DNA of 64,000 bases, taken from contig NZ_JALJFG010000015.1 of assembly GCF_023242475.1 (NCBI RefSeq), forward strand, positions 55,666 to 119,665, read 5' to 3'. Positions 36,416 to 46,611 of the stretch are shown here, piece after piece. The notes beneath the pieces were generated by a model. It was not told the DNA's origin and did no database searches. It saw only the letters and a list, made by a program, of their open reading frames with translations. Position 1 is the stretch's first letter. Each line of letters starts with the position of its first letter. The stretch is from Pseudomonas sp. MWU15-20650 (GTDB lineage Bacteria > Pseudomonadota > Gammaproteobacteria > Pseudomonadales > Pseudomonadaceae). Position numbers and translations under genes: made by a program.

Positions 36416-36961
36416 ATGAGCCTTTCCCTTCGCGACCAGTTGCTCAAAGCAGGTCTGGTCAACCAAAAGCAGGCCAAGCAGGTCGGCAAAGAGAAGCAGA
36501 AGCAGCAGCGCCTGGTCCACAAGGGCCAAGCTGAAGTCGATGACACCCAGGCTCGCCTGGCCCAGGAAGCGCAGGCCGAGAAGGTCAAGCGTGACCAGGA
36601 GCTGAATCGCCAGCAACAGGAAAAAGCCGAGGCCAAGGCCCGTACCGCCCAGGTCAAGCAACTGATCGAGACCTCGCGCCTGCCCAAGCTGACGACCGAG
36701 GACTACTACAACTTCGTGGATGACAAGAAGGTCAAGCGCCTGTCGGTCAACACGCTGATGCGCAACAAGCTGAGCAACGGTTCCCTGGCGATCGTGCATC
36801 ACGGTGGCGGCTACGAGGTGATCCCGCGGGAAGCAGCGCTGAAAATCCAGGAGCGGGCACCTGAGCGCATTGTGCAGCTCAATATCCTCACCGAAAGCCA
36901 GGTGCCGGATGAGGACGATCCGTACGCGGCCTACCAGATCCCTGATGATCTGATGTGGTAA
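36416..36961 (+). CDS. DUF2058 family protein
   Basis: This 181-residue protein begins LSLRDQLLKAGLVNQKQAK, the DUF2058 (YaiL-like) signature. A long charged helix, probably a coiled coil, spans residues 20-85. A small globular end contains DYYNFVDDKKVKRL. Function is unknown. It follows mazG by 25 bases, and a terminator follows. Confidence 0.85.
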   Translation: MSLSLRDQLLKAGLVNQKQAKQVGKEKQKQQRLVHKGQAEVDDTQARLAQEAQAEKVKRDQELNRQQQEKAEAKARTAQVKQLIETSRLPKLTTEDYYNFVDDKKVKRLSVNTLMRNKLSNGSLAIVHHGGGYEVIPREAALKIQERAPERIVQLNILTESQVPDEDDPYAAYQIPDDLMW

Positions 36962-36977
36962 GGCCGTAGAAACAACA

Positions 36978-37003
36978 AACCCCGCTCAAAAGGCGGGGTT
37001 TTT
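36978..37003 (+). terminator. Rho-independent terminator
   Basis: AACCCCGC and GCGGGGTT with a TCAAAAG loop and a T-run close the relA-mazG-DUF2058 unit. Confidence 0.85.
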
Positions 37004-37019
37004 GTTTGTAGGCGGCCCC

Positions 37020-37151
37020 TGTGGCGAGCAGGCTTGCCCTGCGCTGGGTTGCGTAGCAGCCCCAATGCGGTGTTGGGATTCTGTCTGACGGAATGCGATG
37101 GCCTTATCAGAGCCGCTTCGCACCCCAGCGCGAACAAGCTTGCTCGCCACA
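37020..37151. repeat. REP pair of the GTGGCGAGC type
   Basis: TGTGGCGAGCAGGCTTGCC at the left and AAGCTTGCTCGCCACA at the right are inverted copies with about 95 bases between. The same family occurs at 63.8-63.95 kb. Confidence 0.75.
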
Positions 37152-37178
37152 ACCGGGAGCCTACATAATTTCAGCGTT

Positions 37179-37367
37179 TCAGGAGCTTTTTGCCTGGCGT
37201 TGCAGTTCGAGAGTTTCGAGCTCGTTTTTATAATTGTGGGCGTCGCTCTCGTTGTGAAACATGCCGACCAATACGTCTTGCTGATGGACATCCCAGATGT
37301 GAATCCCGTGGCCTACTGCTTCATGGGACATATGTTCATCGTCGCGTTCAGTTACTTTTACAGTCAT
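37179..37367 (-). CDS. small conserved hypothetical protein
   Basis: This 62-residue soluble protein has GGAGC before its ATG. It reads HGIHIWDVHQQDVLVGMFHNESDAHNYKNELETLE. This hints at a small alpha/beta domain resembling the SPOR-like or DUF-type modules that hold a D.A...K..LE helix. No function is known to me. Confidence 0.6.
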   Translation of the reverse strand: MTVKVTERDDEHMSHEAVGHGIHIWDVHQQDVLVGMFHNESDAHNYKNELETLELQRQAKSS

Positions 37368-37748
37368 CTGCTTGCTCCAATCTCTGGTTGATCTGCGGCA
37401 AGTCGTCGCAGGTCTTTGTTATATGTTTTGTTAGCTTGCTAAGTAAATGGCTTTTGCACGCAACAATTCCTTGCAGGAAACGCAACAATCCCGCAGGCCG
37501 CGTAAAACCTGGCGTTACGCTGCAAGGGCATGAGTTTTATGACAAAAGTTTCATGTTCTATTTTGATCTCGAGCCTTTTATCGACCCTTCTGCTGGGGGG
37601 GCACTCGAATCGCCACTGGGGAATGTGACGGTCTTCAAAAGGTGCGTAGATAGCTATGCCTCGATGGCACCAGAAGTGTCGCAGCAAAATGTCCAGGCAA
37701 AAAAAAGCCCCGCATTCAGCGAGGCTCTTTTCCAGCTCATCAGCGCAA
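37368..37748. other. intergenic region containing a terminator
   Basis: No gene is seen. At about 37699-37731 an imperfect stem (GCCCCGC / GCGAGGC) with A and T runs should terminate the minus-strand DUF3108 gene. The rest may hold the promoter of the 62-residue gene. Confidence 0.6.
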
Positions 37749-38462
37749 TCAGCTGCCCTTGACGGCCTGGCCGTCAACGGTGCCATCCAACAGCATGATG
37801 TTGTATTCCTTGCCGTCGGTTTCCACCTGGCGCAGGGCAACCAGGATGCCGCCCCAATCCTTGGCGAACCACATCTGTGTGATGCGCTTGGTCTGCGACG
37901 GGTCGCGCACGCGCTCGACTTTGATCGCATCGATGGAGCCGGCCTTGGTCTGGACTTTTTCCGGGCCGATTACACGGAAGTCGTAGGTGTCGGTATCGGT
38001 GCCTTCGACCACGCGGTAGCTCATGCTTTTCTTGCCAGCGGCAACGTCACGTTGCAGGGCAAGCTGGTAAGTGGACTTGTCGAGCATGCCACTTTCGAGG
38101 GTGACATTGACCGGGTCTTTGTTTTCGAAGCCGGTGACCTTGTTGGCGGAGTGGTCAAAGTCCAGGTTGATCTTCTTCGCCTTGCCCAGGCCGCCGCGTT
38201 CGAAGGTGTAGCTCTTCGGTTGCAAGGCGTCCTTGTCAAATTTGATCACGCTGGTTTCGGTGAGGCTGGCGATGAGCATGGAAGCCTTGAAGTTCAAGGT
38301 CCAGGTGCCGTCACCGTTCTTGACCAGGCTGCGTTCGGCCGAGCCGCTCATGGGCAGCTGTTTCCAGTCGGCGGTGTAGCTGGCGGAGAAAGGGTGTAAA
38401 TCTGCTGCTTGCACGGCAGGCAAGGCAAACAGAGCAAAAGCGAAGAGCAGGGCGCGACGCAT
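37749..38462 (-). CDS. DUF3108 family periplasmic protein
   Basis: The 237-residue precursor has a signal peptide (LLFAFALFALPAVQA/A). The mature part starts PFSASYTADW, then continues with beta-strands (SYTFERGGLGKAKKINLDFD, YRVVEGTDTDTYDF, ITQMWFAKDWGGILV), the pattern of DUF3108. Function is unknown. It lies eight bases after purN on the same strand and is probably cotranscribed with purMN. Confidence 0.85.
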   Translation of the reverse strand: MRRALLFAFALFALPAVQAADLHPFSASYTADWKQLPMSGSAERSLVKNGDGTWTLNFKASMLIASLTETSVIKFDKDALQPKSYTFERGGLGKAKKINLDFDHSANKVTGFENKDPVNVTLESGMLDKSTYQLALQRDVAAGKKSMSYRVVEGTDTDTYDFRVIGPEKVQTKAGSIDAIKVERVRDPSQTKRITQMWFAKDWGGILVALRQVETDGKEYNIMLLDGTVDGQAVKGS

Positions 38463-38470
38463 AAAATCTC

Positions 38471-39121
38471 CTAGGTTCGAATCAAGTGGCCGCTGGCCGC
38501 AAGTAACTGACCGTCCAATAATGCACCCTGTTCACCAAGAATCAACCGACCCTCGGCAAACCAGCGAACAGCCAGCGGGTAAATCCTGTGTTCCTGGGTA
38601 TGAACCCGTTGCGCAAGCGTCTGCGCCGAGTCCCCCGACTCTACCGGAACCACTGCCTGTACGACCAGAGGCCCGCCATCGAGTTCCTCGGTAACAAAGT
38701 GCACGCTGCAACCGTGCTCGCTGTCGCCGGCGTCGAGGGCGCGCTGATGGGTGTGCATGCCTTTGTATTTGGGCAGCAGGGAAGGGTGGATGTTGAGCAG
38801 ACGCCCTTCGTAGTGCCGTACGAAACCAGCGCTGAGAATGCGCATGAAGCCGGCAAGGACCACCAGTTTGGGGTTGAAGGCGTCGATCAGTTCGATCAAG
38901 GCGCTGTCGAAGGCCTCGCGACCTTCGAAAGCCTTGTGATCCAGCGAGCGGGTTTCGATTCCCGCGTCCCTGGCGCGTTGCAGACCGTAGGCGTCGCTGC
39001 GGTTGGAAATCACCGCAGCGATGCGCACCGGGCTGTCGCCGGTACGCGTGCTGTCGATCAGGGCCTGCAAGTTACTGCCGGTGCCGGAAAGCAGCACCAC
39101 GACATCACAGGTTGCAGGCAT
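38471..39121 (-). CDS. purN: phosphoribosylglycinamide formyltransferase
   Basis: This 216-residue enzyme shows VVVLLSGTGSNLQAL (substrate loop), the catalytic set NIHPSLLPKYKGMHTHQRAL with N, H and the later D of the SEHGCSVHFVTEELDGG block, and VVQAVVPV. It transfers formyl from 10-formyl-THF to GAR in purine synthesis. It overlaps the purM stop by one base (TGATG). Confidence 0.93.
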   Translation of the reverse strand: MPATCDVVVLLSGTGSNLQALIDSTRTGDSPVRIAAVISNRSDAYGLQRARDAGIETRSLDHKAFEGREAFDSALIELIDAFNPKLVVLAGFMRILSAGFVRHYEGRLLNIHPSLLPKYKGMHTHQRALDAGDSEHGCSVHFVTEELDGGPLVVQAVVPVESGDSAQTLAQRVHTQEHRIYPLAVRWFAEGRLILGEQGALLDGQLLAASGHLIRT

Positions 39122-40179
39122 CAGTGCGCCTTAAGGTTCTTCAGTTCAACCTGGGCCGCGCCTTCCGGGGCGGTTGCGATCTGGCCGATGACCCATGGCT
39201 GTTCGCCGGCTTCACGCAATACGTTCAGGGCCGTTTCCACGTGCTCTTGGGCCACGCAGATCACCATGCCCACGCCGCAGTTCAGTACGCGGTGCATTTC
39301 GGTTTCGTTGACGTTGCCTTTTTCTTGCAGCCAATCGAATACCGCAGGGCGCTGCCAGCTGGCCACGTCGACAATCGCCTGGGCGCCTTTTGGCAGTACG
39401 CGCGGGATGTTGTCCAGCAGGCCGCCACCTGTGATGTGGGCCATGGCTTTGACTGCGCCCGTGTCCTTGATCAGCTTGAGCAGTGGCTTGACGTAGATGC
39501 GGGTCGGGGCCATCAGCAGGTCGGTCAGTGGCTTGCCGTCAAGCTGGGTGTTCTCGATGTCGGCGCCGGACACTTCGATGATCTTGCGGATCAGCGAGTA
39601 GCCGTTGGAGTGCGGACCGGACGATGGCAGGGCGAGCAGGGCGTCACCGGCCGCCACTTTGGAGCCGTCGATGATCTCGGCTTTTTCTACAACGCCGACG
39701 CAGAAACCGGCCAGGTCGTAGTCTTCGCCTTCGTACATGCCTGGCATTTCAGCGGTTTCGCCGCCGACCAGGGAGCAACCCGACAGTTCGCAGCCGGCGC
39801 CAATGCCGGTCACGACTTGGGTCGCGGTTTCGACGTTGAGCTTGCCGGTGGCGTAGTAGTCCAGGAAGAACAGCGGCTCGGCACCACACACCACCAGGTC
39901 GTTGACGCACATGGCGACCAGGTCGATGCCGATGCTGTCGTGCTTGTTCAGGTTCAGTGCCAGGCGCAGCTTGGTGCCCACGCCGTCGGTGCCGGAAACC
40001 AGTACAGGCTGCTTGTAGCCGGCCGGGATTTCGCAGAGGGCGCCAAAACCGCCCAGGCCGCCCATGACTTCAGGGCGCGCAGTGCGCTTGGCGACGCTCT
40101 TAATGCGTTCGACCAATGCTTCACCGGCGTCGATGTCTACACCGGCGTCCTTGTAGCTCAGGGAGGGTTGCTTGCTCAT
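39121..40179 (-). CDS. purM: phosphoribosylformylglycinamidine cyclo-ligase
   Basis: ATG 40179 with AAAGG upstream gives 352 residues beginning [18 protein letters not shown], the conserved AIR synthase start. Further blocks are [47 protein letters not shown] and [16 protein letters not shown]. It performs the fifth step of purine synthesis and is coupled to purN. The in-frame start at 40230 is not needed. Confidence 0.93.
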   Translation of the reverse strand: MSKQPSLSYKDAGVDIDAGEALVERIKSVAKRTARPEVMGGLGGFGALCEIPAGYKQPVLVSGTDGVGTKLRLALNLNKHDSIGIDLVAMCVNDLVVCGAEPLFFLDYYATGKLNVETATQVVTGIGAGCELSGCSLVGGETAEMPGMYEGEDYDLAGFCVGVVEKAEIIDGSKVAAGDALLALPSSGPHSNGYSLIRKIIEVSGADIENTQLDGKPLTDLLMAPTRIYVKPLLKLIKDTGAVKAMAHITGGGLLDNIPRVLPKGAQAIVDVASWQRPAVFDWLQEKGNVNETEMHRVLNCGVGMVICVAQEHVETALNVLREAGEQPWVIGQIATAPEGAAQVELKNLKAH

Positions 40180-40538
40180 GATCCAGGCCTTTAGGGGGGA
40201 TTCAGGGGTAACGACCGAGCGGGCAGGCACTTTTGGTAAAAGGCCCAGCCGTTGACGGTCTGCGAAGGCGCGCGATTTTATCAGGCTTGAGGGGCAGCGG
40301 CCATCCTCGGGCCGACGGGCAGGGCCATATAGGTTAAAAAAAGCGGGTTAAAAAAATGCTGATCGGCTCTGCCAAGGGGCGTATTAAGGTATAGCCTTTA
40401 ACTCGCTATCGTTATGACAGTACGAAAACTTACCAAGACCCTGTGAATGTTTTACCGGCTGCTGTGGTCACAGCCTTGCCAAGCCGAGTTCGCGCGGTCT
40501 GTTCCAGCCGCTAAATTTGTCGTTCGGGAATACCTTTC
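40180..40538. other. divergent promoter region
   Basis: About 360 bases separate purM from the DUF2066 gene. Both promoters must lie here. I see no gene or strong hairpin. Confidence 0.5.
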
Positions 40539-41579
40539 ATGCGTCTGTGTAAATTCTTTTTTGTGGGCTGCTTGTCATTGGTCAGCCTGGCGAGTCATGC
40601 CGAAACCCTCAGTGGCCTCTATCAAGTGCTTGAACCGGTCAGCAGCCAGTCGCCCCAGGAGCGCGACCAGGCCACCCAGCGTGCCGTGCAAACCCTGGTG
40701 ATCCGCCTGACTGGCGACGCCAAGGCTGCCGATGGCCCGGGCCTGGCGGCAATCGGCAAGGATCCGCAACAAATCATCAGCCAATATGGTTACGACGCCG
40801 GCCCGCCGGAAAGCCTGCAAGTGGACTTCGACCCCGTCAGCACCGACCGTGCCTTGCGTCAGGCGGGCCTGCCGATCTGGGGCAGCAATCGGCCGTCTAT
40901 TCTCGGCTGGTGGCTGAACGACTCTACCGAAGGCAGCAGCCTGGTCGGTGACGGCCAGTCTGTTGCCCAAGCGCTGCGCCGCGCGGCGCAACACCGTGGT
41001 TTGCCGTTGCGCCTGCCGCTGGGTGATCTGGATGAGCAGGTTGTCGCCACGGCGCCTAATCTCGAAAGCGCGGATGCGACGCCATTGCGCGCGGCCTCGG
41101 AACGCTACGGTGCCGACGCTTTGCTCGCCGTGCATGCGCGTCAGGAAGGTAATCAGTGGCAGGCCAAATGGCGCCTGTGGCTGGGCGACAAGAGTGAGCA
41201 GGGCACCGCCCAAGGGGCGGACACGGCGGCTGTGGCGGATGCCGTATTGCTTGCTGTCAGCCAGAAGCTGGCGCCGCGCTTTGCCGTCAAGCCAGGTGCC
41301 AGCACCGAGCAATTGCTCGAAGTGCAAGGCATGAACCTGGAGCGCTATGCCGCCTTGGGGCACTTGCTGGAGCCGTTTGGTGGCCAGCCGCTGCGCGTGG
41401 ACGGTAGCCGTATCGTGTATCGCGTCAATGGCAGTGCCGATCAGTTGCGTACCCAGTTGAACCTGGCCAAGTTGCAGGAGGTTCCCGCGGGTGAAGCCGC
41501 CATCCAGCAACCTGTGGTTGATGGCACGCAACCGGCTGTGGCACCTGAACCTCAGGCGCAGCTACGGTTTCGTTGGTAA
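40539..41579 (+). CDS. DUF2066 family exported protein
   Basis: The 346-residue precursor has a signal peptide ending SLASHA/E. The early segment LYQVLEPVSSQSPQERDQATQRAVQTLVIRLTGD and the QYGYDAGPPESLQVDFDP block match DUF2066. Function is unknown. It is followed after 36 bases by the PerM-like gene, an arrangement common in pseudomonads (DUF2066-perM-hda). Confidence 0.85.
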   Translation: MRLCKFFFVGCLSLVSLASHAETLSGLYQVLEPVSSQSPQERDQATQRAVQTLVIRLTGDAKAADGPGLAAIGKDPQQIISQYGYDAGPPESLQVDFDPVSTDRALRQAGLPIWGSNRPSILGWWLNDSTEGSSLVGDGQSVAQALRRAAQHRGLPLRLPLGDLDEQVVATAPNLESADATPLRAASERYGADALLAVHARQEGNQWQAKWRLWLGDKSEQGTAQGADTAAVADAVLLAVSQKLAPRFAVKPGASTEQLLEVQGMNLERYAALGHLLEPFGGQPLRVDGSRIVYRVNGSADQLRTQLNLAKLQEVPAGEAAIQQPVVDGTQPAVAPEPQAQLRFRW

Positions 41580-41615
41580 ATGTTCTTCCTTATATAGAAG
41601 AGAATGGAGTGGTTT

Positions 41616-42689
41616 ATGGCGGATACGCGTCGTTGGGTGTGGCTGGGTGGGATAGTCCTGCTGTGCGGTTTTGTGTTCTTGCTGCATTCGATCCTGACGC
41701 CGTTTCTGGTTGCGTTGCTGCTCGCCTATCTGTTCGATCCCGTGGTGGATCGTTTGGAGAAGGTCGGCATGTCGCGCACCTGGGGCGTGGTGACGGTGTT
41801 TGCGTTGTTCACACTGATCATTACGGCACTGGTATTAGTGTTGGTGCCGATGCTGGCCAAGCAATTGTTCCGCCTCTATGAGCTGGCGCCGCAGATGCTC
41901 GACTGGCTGCAGCACACGGCTATGCCGTGGGCGCAGGCCAAGTTGGGGCTGGCGGATGGCTTTTGGAAGTTCGACAAGGTCAAGGCGGCGATCAGCGAAC
42001 ATATGGGCCAGACCACCGATATCGTCGGGGTTGTGCTCAGCCAGGCTACCGCTTCCGGCCTGGCGCTGATCGGTTGGTTGACCAACCTGGTGCTGATTCC
42101 GGTAGTGGCGTTCTATCTGCTGCGTGACTGGGACATCATGATGGCCAAGATCCGTAGCCTGCTGCCGCGCAACCGCGAAGAGCGCATCGTCTCCCTGGCC
42201 GAAGAGTGTCATGAGGTGTTGGGCGCATTCGTGCGGGGGCAACTGCTGGTGATGCTGGCCTTGGGGATCATCTATGCCGCCGGCCTGATGGCGATCGGCC
42301 TGGAGTTGGGGCTGTTGATCGGCTTGATCGCGGGCTTGGCTGCCATCGTGCCTTATATGGGGTTTGTGATTGGTATCGGTGCGGCGCTGGTGGCCGGGCT
42401 GTTCCAGTTTGGCGGCGATCTCTACCCCATGCTGGGGATTGTCGCGGTATTCATGGTCGGCCAGGCCCTGGAGGGCATGGTGCTGACACCACTGTTGGTG
42501 GGGGATCGAATTGGCCTGCACCCGGTGGCGGTGATCTTTGCGATCCTGGCGGGCGGTGAGCTGTTTGGAGTTACAGGCATTTTACTGGCTCTGCCGGTGG
42601 CGGCAGTGATCATGGTGCTGGTGCGTCATGTGCACGACTTATACAAAGACTCGGATGTGTATACGGGTGTGGATGAGCTCGATTTGTAG
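41616..42689 (+). CDS. AI-2E/PerM family transporter
   Basis: ATG 41616 follows GGAG by six bases, giving 357 residues, and is preferred to 41604. Seven to eight hydrophobic helices are seen, with LVALLLAYLFDPVVDRLEK near the start and the C-terminal block IVPYMGF...GQALEGMVLTPLLVGDRIGLHPV typical of the family. Members move AI-2, sodium/protons or unknown solutes. A terminator follows. Confidence 0.88.
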   Translation: MADTRRWVWLGGIVLLCGFVFLLHSILTPFLVALLLAYLFDPVVDRLEKVGMSRTWGVVTVFALFTLIITALVLVLVPMLAKQLFRLYELAPQMLDWLQHTAMPWAQAKLGLADGFWKFDKVKAAISEHMGQTTDIVGVVLSQATASGLALIGWLTNLVLIPVVAFYLLRDWDIMMAKIRSLLPRNREERIVSLAEECHEVLGAFVRGQLLVMLALGIIYAAGLMAIGLELGLLIGLIAGLAAIVPYMGFVIGIGAALVAGLFQFGGDLYPMLGIVAVFMVGQALEGMVLTPLLVGDRIGLHPVAVIFAILAGGELFGVTGILLALPVAAVIMVLVRHVHDLYKDSDVYTGVDELDL

Positions 42690-42702
42690 TCGCTGTGTCA
42701 CA

Positions 42703-42724
42703 AACCCGGCCTTGGCCGGGTTTG
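42703..42724 (+). terminator. Rho-independent terminator
   Basis: AAACCCGGCC and GGCCGGGTTT form a stem with a two-base loop after the PerM-like gene. Confidence 0.75.
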
Positions 42725-42892
42725 TTGTTTATGGCGCGGTGGCGTCAAACAATCTGCGCAAATCCTGCAAGTTAACGCAAACCTTTGATTTTGCTTGTGG
42801 TCTGCTGCATTGTGCGCCCGGCGTCACGGGTATAAACTTTGCAAACTTTACACAGAGGCCACTAACGGTTCGATGGGAGCCGTTCAGTCAGC

Positions 42893-43597
42893 ATGAAACC
42901 GATTCAGCTGCCCCTAGGTGTGCGTCTGCGTGATGACGCTACCTTTATCAATTACTACCCAGGCGCCAATGCCGCTGCACTCGGCTATGTCGAGCGGCTC
43001 TGCGAAGCCGACGCCGGGTGGACTGAAAGCCTGATCTATCTGTGGGGCAAGCACGGCGTGGGGCGTACGCACTTGCTACAGGCGGCGTGCCTGCGTTTCG
43101 AACAAATGGGTGAGCCGGCGGTTTACTTGCCGCTGGCTGAGTTGATGGACCGCGGCATCGGGATCTTCGACCACCTGGAGCAATACGAACTGGTCTGCCT
43201 GGACGACCTGCAGGCGATTGCCGGCAAGGCGGACTGGGAAGAGGCGTTGTTCCATCTGTTCAACCGGCTGCGTGACAGTGGTCGACGCCTGTTGATCGCC
43301 GCGTCCACGTCGCCGCGTGAATTGCCGGTGAAGTTGGCCGACCTCAAGTCGCGCCTGACGCTGGCGCTGATCTTCCAGATGCGTCCATTGTCCGATGAGG
43401 ACAAATTGCGCGCCCTGCAGCTGCGCGCATCGCGTCGCGGCCTGCACCTGACCGACGAAGTCGGGCATTTCATTCTCACCCGTGGCACTCGCAGCATGAG
43501 CGCCTTGTTCGATTTGCTCGAACAGCTCGATCAAGCCTCTTTGCAGGCCCAGCGCAAGTTGACCATTCCCTTCCTCAAGGAAACCCTCGGCTGGTAG
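42893..43597 (+). CDS. hda: DnaA regulatory inactivator Hda
   Basis: This 234-residue protein starts with the clamp-binding motif QLPLGV (residues 5-10), then AAA+ modules: LIYLWGKHGVGRTHLLQA (Walker A), LVCLDDLQAI (Walker B), a sensor I region and the arginine in RGTRSMSALFDLL (sensor II region). Hda binds the beta clamp and stimulates DnaA-ATP hydrolysis after initiation. Confidence 0.93.
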   Translation: MKPIQLPLGVRLRDDATFINYYPGANAAALGYVERLCEADAGWTESLIYLWGKHGVGRTHLLQAACLRFEQMGEPAVYLPLAELMDRGIGIFDHLEQYELVCLDDLQAIAGKADWEEALFHLFNRLRDSGRRLLIAASTSPRELPVKLADLKSRLTLALIFQMRPLSDEDKLRALQLRASRRGLHLTDEVGHFILTRGTRSMSALFDLLEQLDQASLQAQRKLTIPFLKETLGW

Positions 43598-43810
43598 CCA
43601 GCCCTTATATTTCGGGGCTTTCGGCAAATTTCAGGCGCCAGAAAACCTGCGTTTGGGCCGCTTTGGCCACGCAAAAGGCGCGTATAGGGTGTTAAGGGCT
43701 TAGATGTCATAGTCCAAACAAGAAGTCACATAGATTGCGATTGAATTTGCAAATCGATGTGATAGAAGGCATAGTCTCGACTTCTTTACACATCAGCCAC
43801 GGTCGTGCCC

Positions 43811-44455
43811 ATGCTAAATCGCTTCGCACCCCTCGTGCCTCTCGCACTCGTTACCCTGTTGTTTGGTTGCGCCACCCACACTCAAAACGTGGCTGAGCAG
43901 CAAAAGACTCAACAACAGTCCCAGGCAAAATTCGTTGCTTCGCAGTCTTCCACTGCTTATCAGGAAGCTCTTTATAAAGAAGAGCAGGCAACCGAAAAAG
44001 AACTGGCCAACTTTGCCGGCAGCAAGCCTTACCAGCTTCCAGTTCTGGCCGACAGCATCCTCGAACGCGGTATGTCTCTGATTGGTACCCGTTACCGTTT
44101 TGGCGGCACCTCCGAAGCCGGTTTCGACTGCAGCGGTTTCATCGGCTACCTGTTTCGTGAAGAAGCCGGCATGAACCTGCCTCGCTCGACACGCGAAATG
44201 ATCAACGTGGATGCACCGTTGGTCGCACGCAACAACCTCAAGCCCGGTGATCTGCTTTTCTTTAGTACCAGTGGCCGCGGTCGTGTCAGCCACGCCGGTA
44301 TCTACTTGGGCGATAACCAGTTTATCCACTCCAGCAGCCGTCGCAGTGGCGGTGTTCGAGTCGACAATCTGGGTGACAGCTACTGGAGCAAAACCTTCAT
44401 CGAAGCCAAGCGCGCACTCGCCATGGCCCCGACTACGGTTACCGCTAGTAAGTAA
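43811..44455 (+). CDS. NlpC/P60 family lipoprotein
   Basis: From ATG 43811 the 214-residue precursor has a lipobox (VTLLFGC, cysteine near 20). The NlpC/P60 cysteine peptidase domain shows the catalytic cysteine in FDCSGFIGYLF, histidine in RVSHAGIYLGDNQFIH and a third residue in the H-S-S-S block. Such enzymes cut peptidoglycan stem peptides. The next gene is a paralogue, so they are a tandem pair. Confidence 0.88.
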   Translation: MLNRFAPLVPLALVTLLFGCATHTQNVAEQQKTQQQSQAKFVASQSSTAYQEALYKEEQATEKELANFAGSKPYQLPVLADSILERGMSLIGTRYRFGGTSEAGFDCSGFIGYLFREEAGMNLPRSTREMINVDAPLVARNNLKPGDLLFFSTSGRGRVSHAGIYLGDNQFIHSSSRRSGGVRVDNLGDSYWSKTFIEAKRALAMAPTTVTASK

Positions 44456-44599
44456 AGTTAAAGTGATACTTGAAGTTTGACGTGTAAGCGCTAGAATCCC
44501 TGGACATTGTTGTAATCCGTTCGCGCGAGCTTTGCTTGCGCGTTCTGGTTTTCAGCGTTCGGCAGCGAAAGCCGCATCCAGATCAGGATTGTTCTGCCC

Positions 44600-45136
44600 A
44601 TGTCGACCTCAGCCCGCCTCATTCTCCTGGTTTGTGCTGCGCTCCTCAGCGCCTGCGCAAGCCGCCCGCCGCCTGCCCCCGTAGCGGTCAAGCCCAAGCC
44701 AGTGTTCAACTATTCCAGCCAGAGTTTCTCGCCTGCTGCCGAAGATGTGCTCTTCCGTGCGCTGGGCCTGGTGGGCACGCCTTATCGTTGGGGCGGCAAC
44801 ACGCCGGACTCGGGTTTTGATTGCAGTGGCCTGATTGGCTTTGTTTACCGTGATGCCGCAGGTATCAGCCTGCCGCGCACGACGCGCGAACTGATCGTGA
44901 TGCGTGCCCAGGACGTCAGCGAAAACAACCTGCAGACCGGTGACTTGATCTTCTTTGCCACGGGCGGTGGTTCGCGGGTGAGCCACGCCGGCATCTACGT
45001 CGGTGAGGGGCGATTCGTGCATGCTCCGCAAACCGGCGGGACGGTGAAGCTCGACACCTTGTCCAAGGCTTATTGGCAGAACGCCTACCTCAGCGCCAAG
45101 CGCGTGTTGCCAGCAAACCTGGCGCGTAACCCTTAA
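44600..45136 (+). CDS. NlpC/P60 family lipoprotein, paralogue of the preceding gene
   Basis: The 178-residue precursor has a lipobox (ALLSAC, cysteine 19) and a proline-rich linker (RPPPAPVAVKPKP). The peptidase domain shows GTPYRWGG, catalytic cysteine in FDCSGLIGFVY, histidine in RVSHAGIYVGEGRFVHAP. It lacks the long helical linker of the upstream paralogue. Confidence 0.88.
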   Translation: MSTSARLILLVCAALLSACASRPPPAPVAVKPKPVFNYSSQSFSPAAEDVLFRALGLVGTPYRWGGNTPDSGFDCSGLIGFVYRDAAGISLPRTTRELIVMRAQDVSENNLQTGDLIFFATGGGSRVSHAGIYVGEGRFVHAPQTGGTVKLDTLSKAYWQNAYLSAKRVLPANLARNP

Positions 45137-45147
45137 ATGACTAGATG

Positions 45148-45174
45148 AATGTGGGAGCCAATGGCTCCCACATT
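45148..45174. terminator. bidirectional hairpin between convergent genes
   Basis: AATGTGGGAGCC and GGCTCCCACATT form a perfect 12-bp stem with an AAT loop. It resembles a GTGGGAGC-type REP unit and lies between the NlpC/P60 gene and the convergent sugar-dehydrogenase-like gene. Confidence 0.65.
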
Positions 45175-45182
45175 CGTTTCGG

Positions 45183-46496
45183 CTATTTGGCCGCCGACAC
45201 CCGCCAGACCTTATTCCCCACATCATCCGCCACCAGCAAGTCTCCCTGCTGATCAATCACGACACCGACCGGCCGGCCCATGGCTTTTTCGTCGCTGTTG
45301 AGGAACCCCGTCAGCACATCGATCGGCTGCCCCTTGGGCTGGCCACCTTCGAACGGTACAAAGATGACCTTGTAGCCACTGTGCGGCTTGCGGTTCCACG
45401 AGCCATGTTGGCCGATGAAGGCACCGTTACTGAACGGCGCCGGGAGTTTGCTGCCCTCGGCGAAGGTCAGCCCCAGCGACGCCGTATGCGGGCCCACGGC
45501 GTAGTCGGGAGCGATGGCCTTGGCGACCAGGTCCGGGTTTTGCGGTGAGACGCGCACGTCCACATGCTGGCCGTAGTAGCTGAAGGGCCAGCCGTAGAAC
45601 GCGCCATCCTTGACCGAGGTGATGTAGTCCGGCACCAGGTCGCTGCCGATCTCGTCGCGCTCATTAACGGCCGTCCACAACTTACCGCTCTGTGGTTCCC
45701 AGGCCATCCCATTAGGATTGCGCAGGCCGGAGGCGAAGATACGGTGCTGGCCCGTAGCGCGATCCACTTCCCAGATCGCTGCCCGACCCTGCTCCGCCTC
45801 CAGGCCGTTTTCGCCGACATTGCTGTTAGAGCCGACGCTCACATACAACTTGCTGCCATCCTTGCTGGCCACCACGTTTTTCGTCCAGTGATGGTTGATG
45901 CTGCCGCCCGGTAAATCGACCACCTTGGTGCCGGCTTCCTTGATTGCGGTTTCGCCGGGTTGATAGGGGAAGCGCAACAACTTGTCCGAATCCGCCACAT
46001 ACAGGTCGTTACCGACCAGGGCCATGCCAAACGGCGAGTTGAGGTTCTCCAGAAACACCGTGCGGGTTTCGGCGATACCGTCGTGGTCGGCATCGCGCAG
46101 CAGCGTGATGCGGTTAGGGCTCGGCACTCCGGCCCCCGCGCGGCCCATGACCTGCTCCATCACCCAGCCACGAATGCCTTTGGCATCGTCCGGCTTGGGC
46201 GGCGCGTTAGTCTGCGCCACCAGTACATCACCGTTAGGCAATACATACAGCCAGCGCGGGTGATCCAGGCCCTCGGCAAATGCCGCGACGTGGGTGCCGG
46301 CGGCGGCTGTCGGCTTTGCACCTTCAGGCCAGCCGATGGCCGGGGCAATGTTTACGGTGGGGATCAGAGTTTTGTTGGGTTCCGGCAGCTTGGGCGAAGG
46401 CCCGGTGCCGTCGGAGACCTGCAGGGTAGAGCTTTCACCGCAGGCGGCGAGCGCGCCTGCGGCCATGATCAGTAAGGCGAGTCTGGTTTTATGCAT
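45183..46496 (-). CDS. PQQ-dependent sugar (L-sorbosone) dehydrogenase-like lipoprotein
   Basis: The 437-residue precursor has a lipobox (AAGALAAC, cysteine 19) and AAGGAG before the ATG. The mature part is a six-bladed beta-propeller of the glucose/sorbosone dehydrogenase family: [92 protein letters not shown] and [19 protein letters not shown]. Likely periplasmic; cofactor and substrate are inferred from family. Confidence 0.85.
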   Translation of the reverse strand: MHKTRLALLIMAAGALAACGESSTLQVSDGTGPSPKLPEPNKTLIPTVNIAPAIGWPEGAKPTAAAGTHVAAFAEGLDHPRWLYVLPNGDVLVAQTNAPPKPDDAKGIRGWVMEQVMGRAGAGVPSPNRITLLRDADHDGIAETRTVFLENLNSPFGMALVGNDLYVADSDKLLRFPYQPGETAIKEAGTKVVDLPGGSINHHWTKNVVASKDGSKLYVSVGSNSNVGENGLEAEQGRAAIWEVDRATGQHRIFASGLRNPNGMAWEPQSGKLWTAVNERDEIGSDLVPDYITSVKDGAFYGWPFSYYGQHVDVRVSPQNPDLVAKAIAPDYAVGPHTASLGLTFAEGSKLPAPFSNGAFIGQHGSWNRKPHSGYKVIFVPFEGGQPKGQPIDVLTGFLNSDEKAMGRPVGVVIDQQGDLLVADDVGNKVWRVSAAK

Positions 46497-46611
46497 GGTT
46501 TTCTCCTTGATACCTGTAAGGGTAGAGGAGTGCGGCTGTCCGATGGTTCAAGTGCAAGCTCAGCTTTAATTGACGCTCCACCCCCAACCCACTAACCTTC
46601 GCGGCTTGTTC

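Noticed and set aside
39112..40194. 360-codon frame opposite purM
   Set aside because: Antisense to a certain gene; low-complexity translation typical of a shadow.
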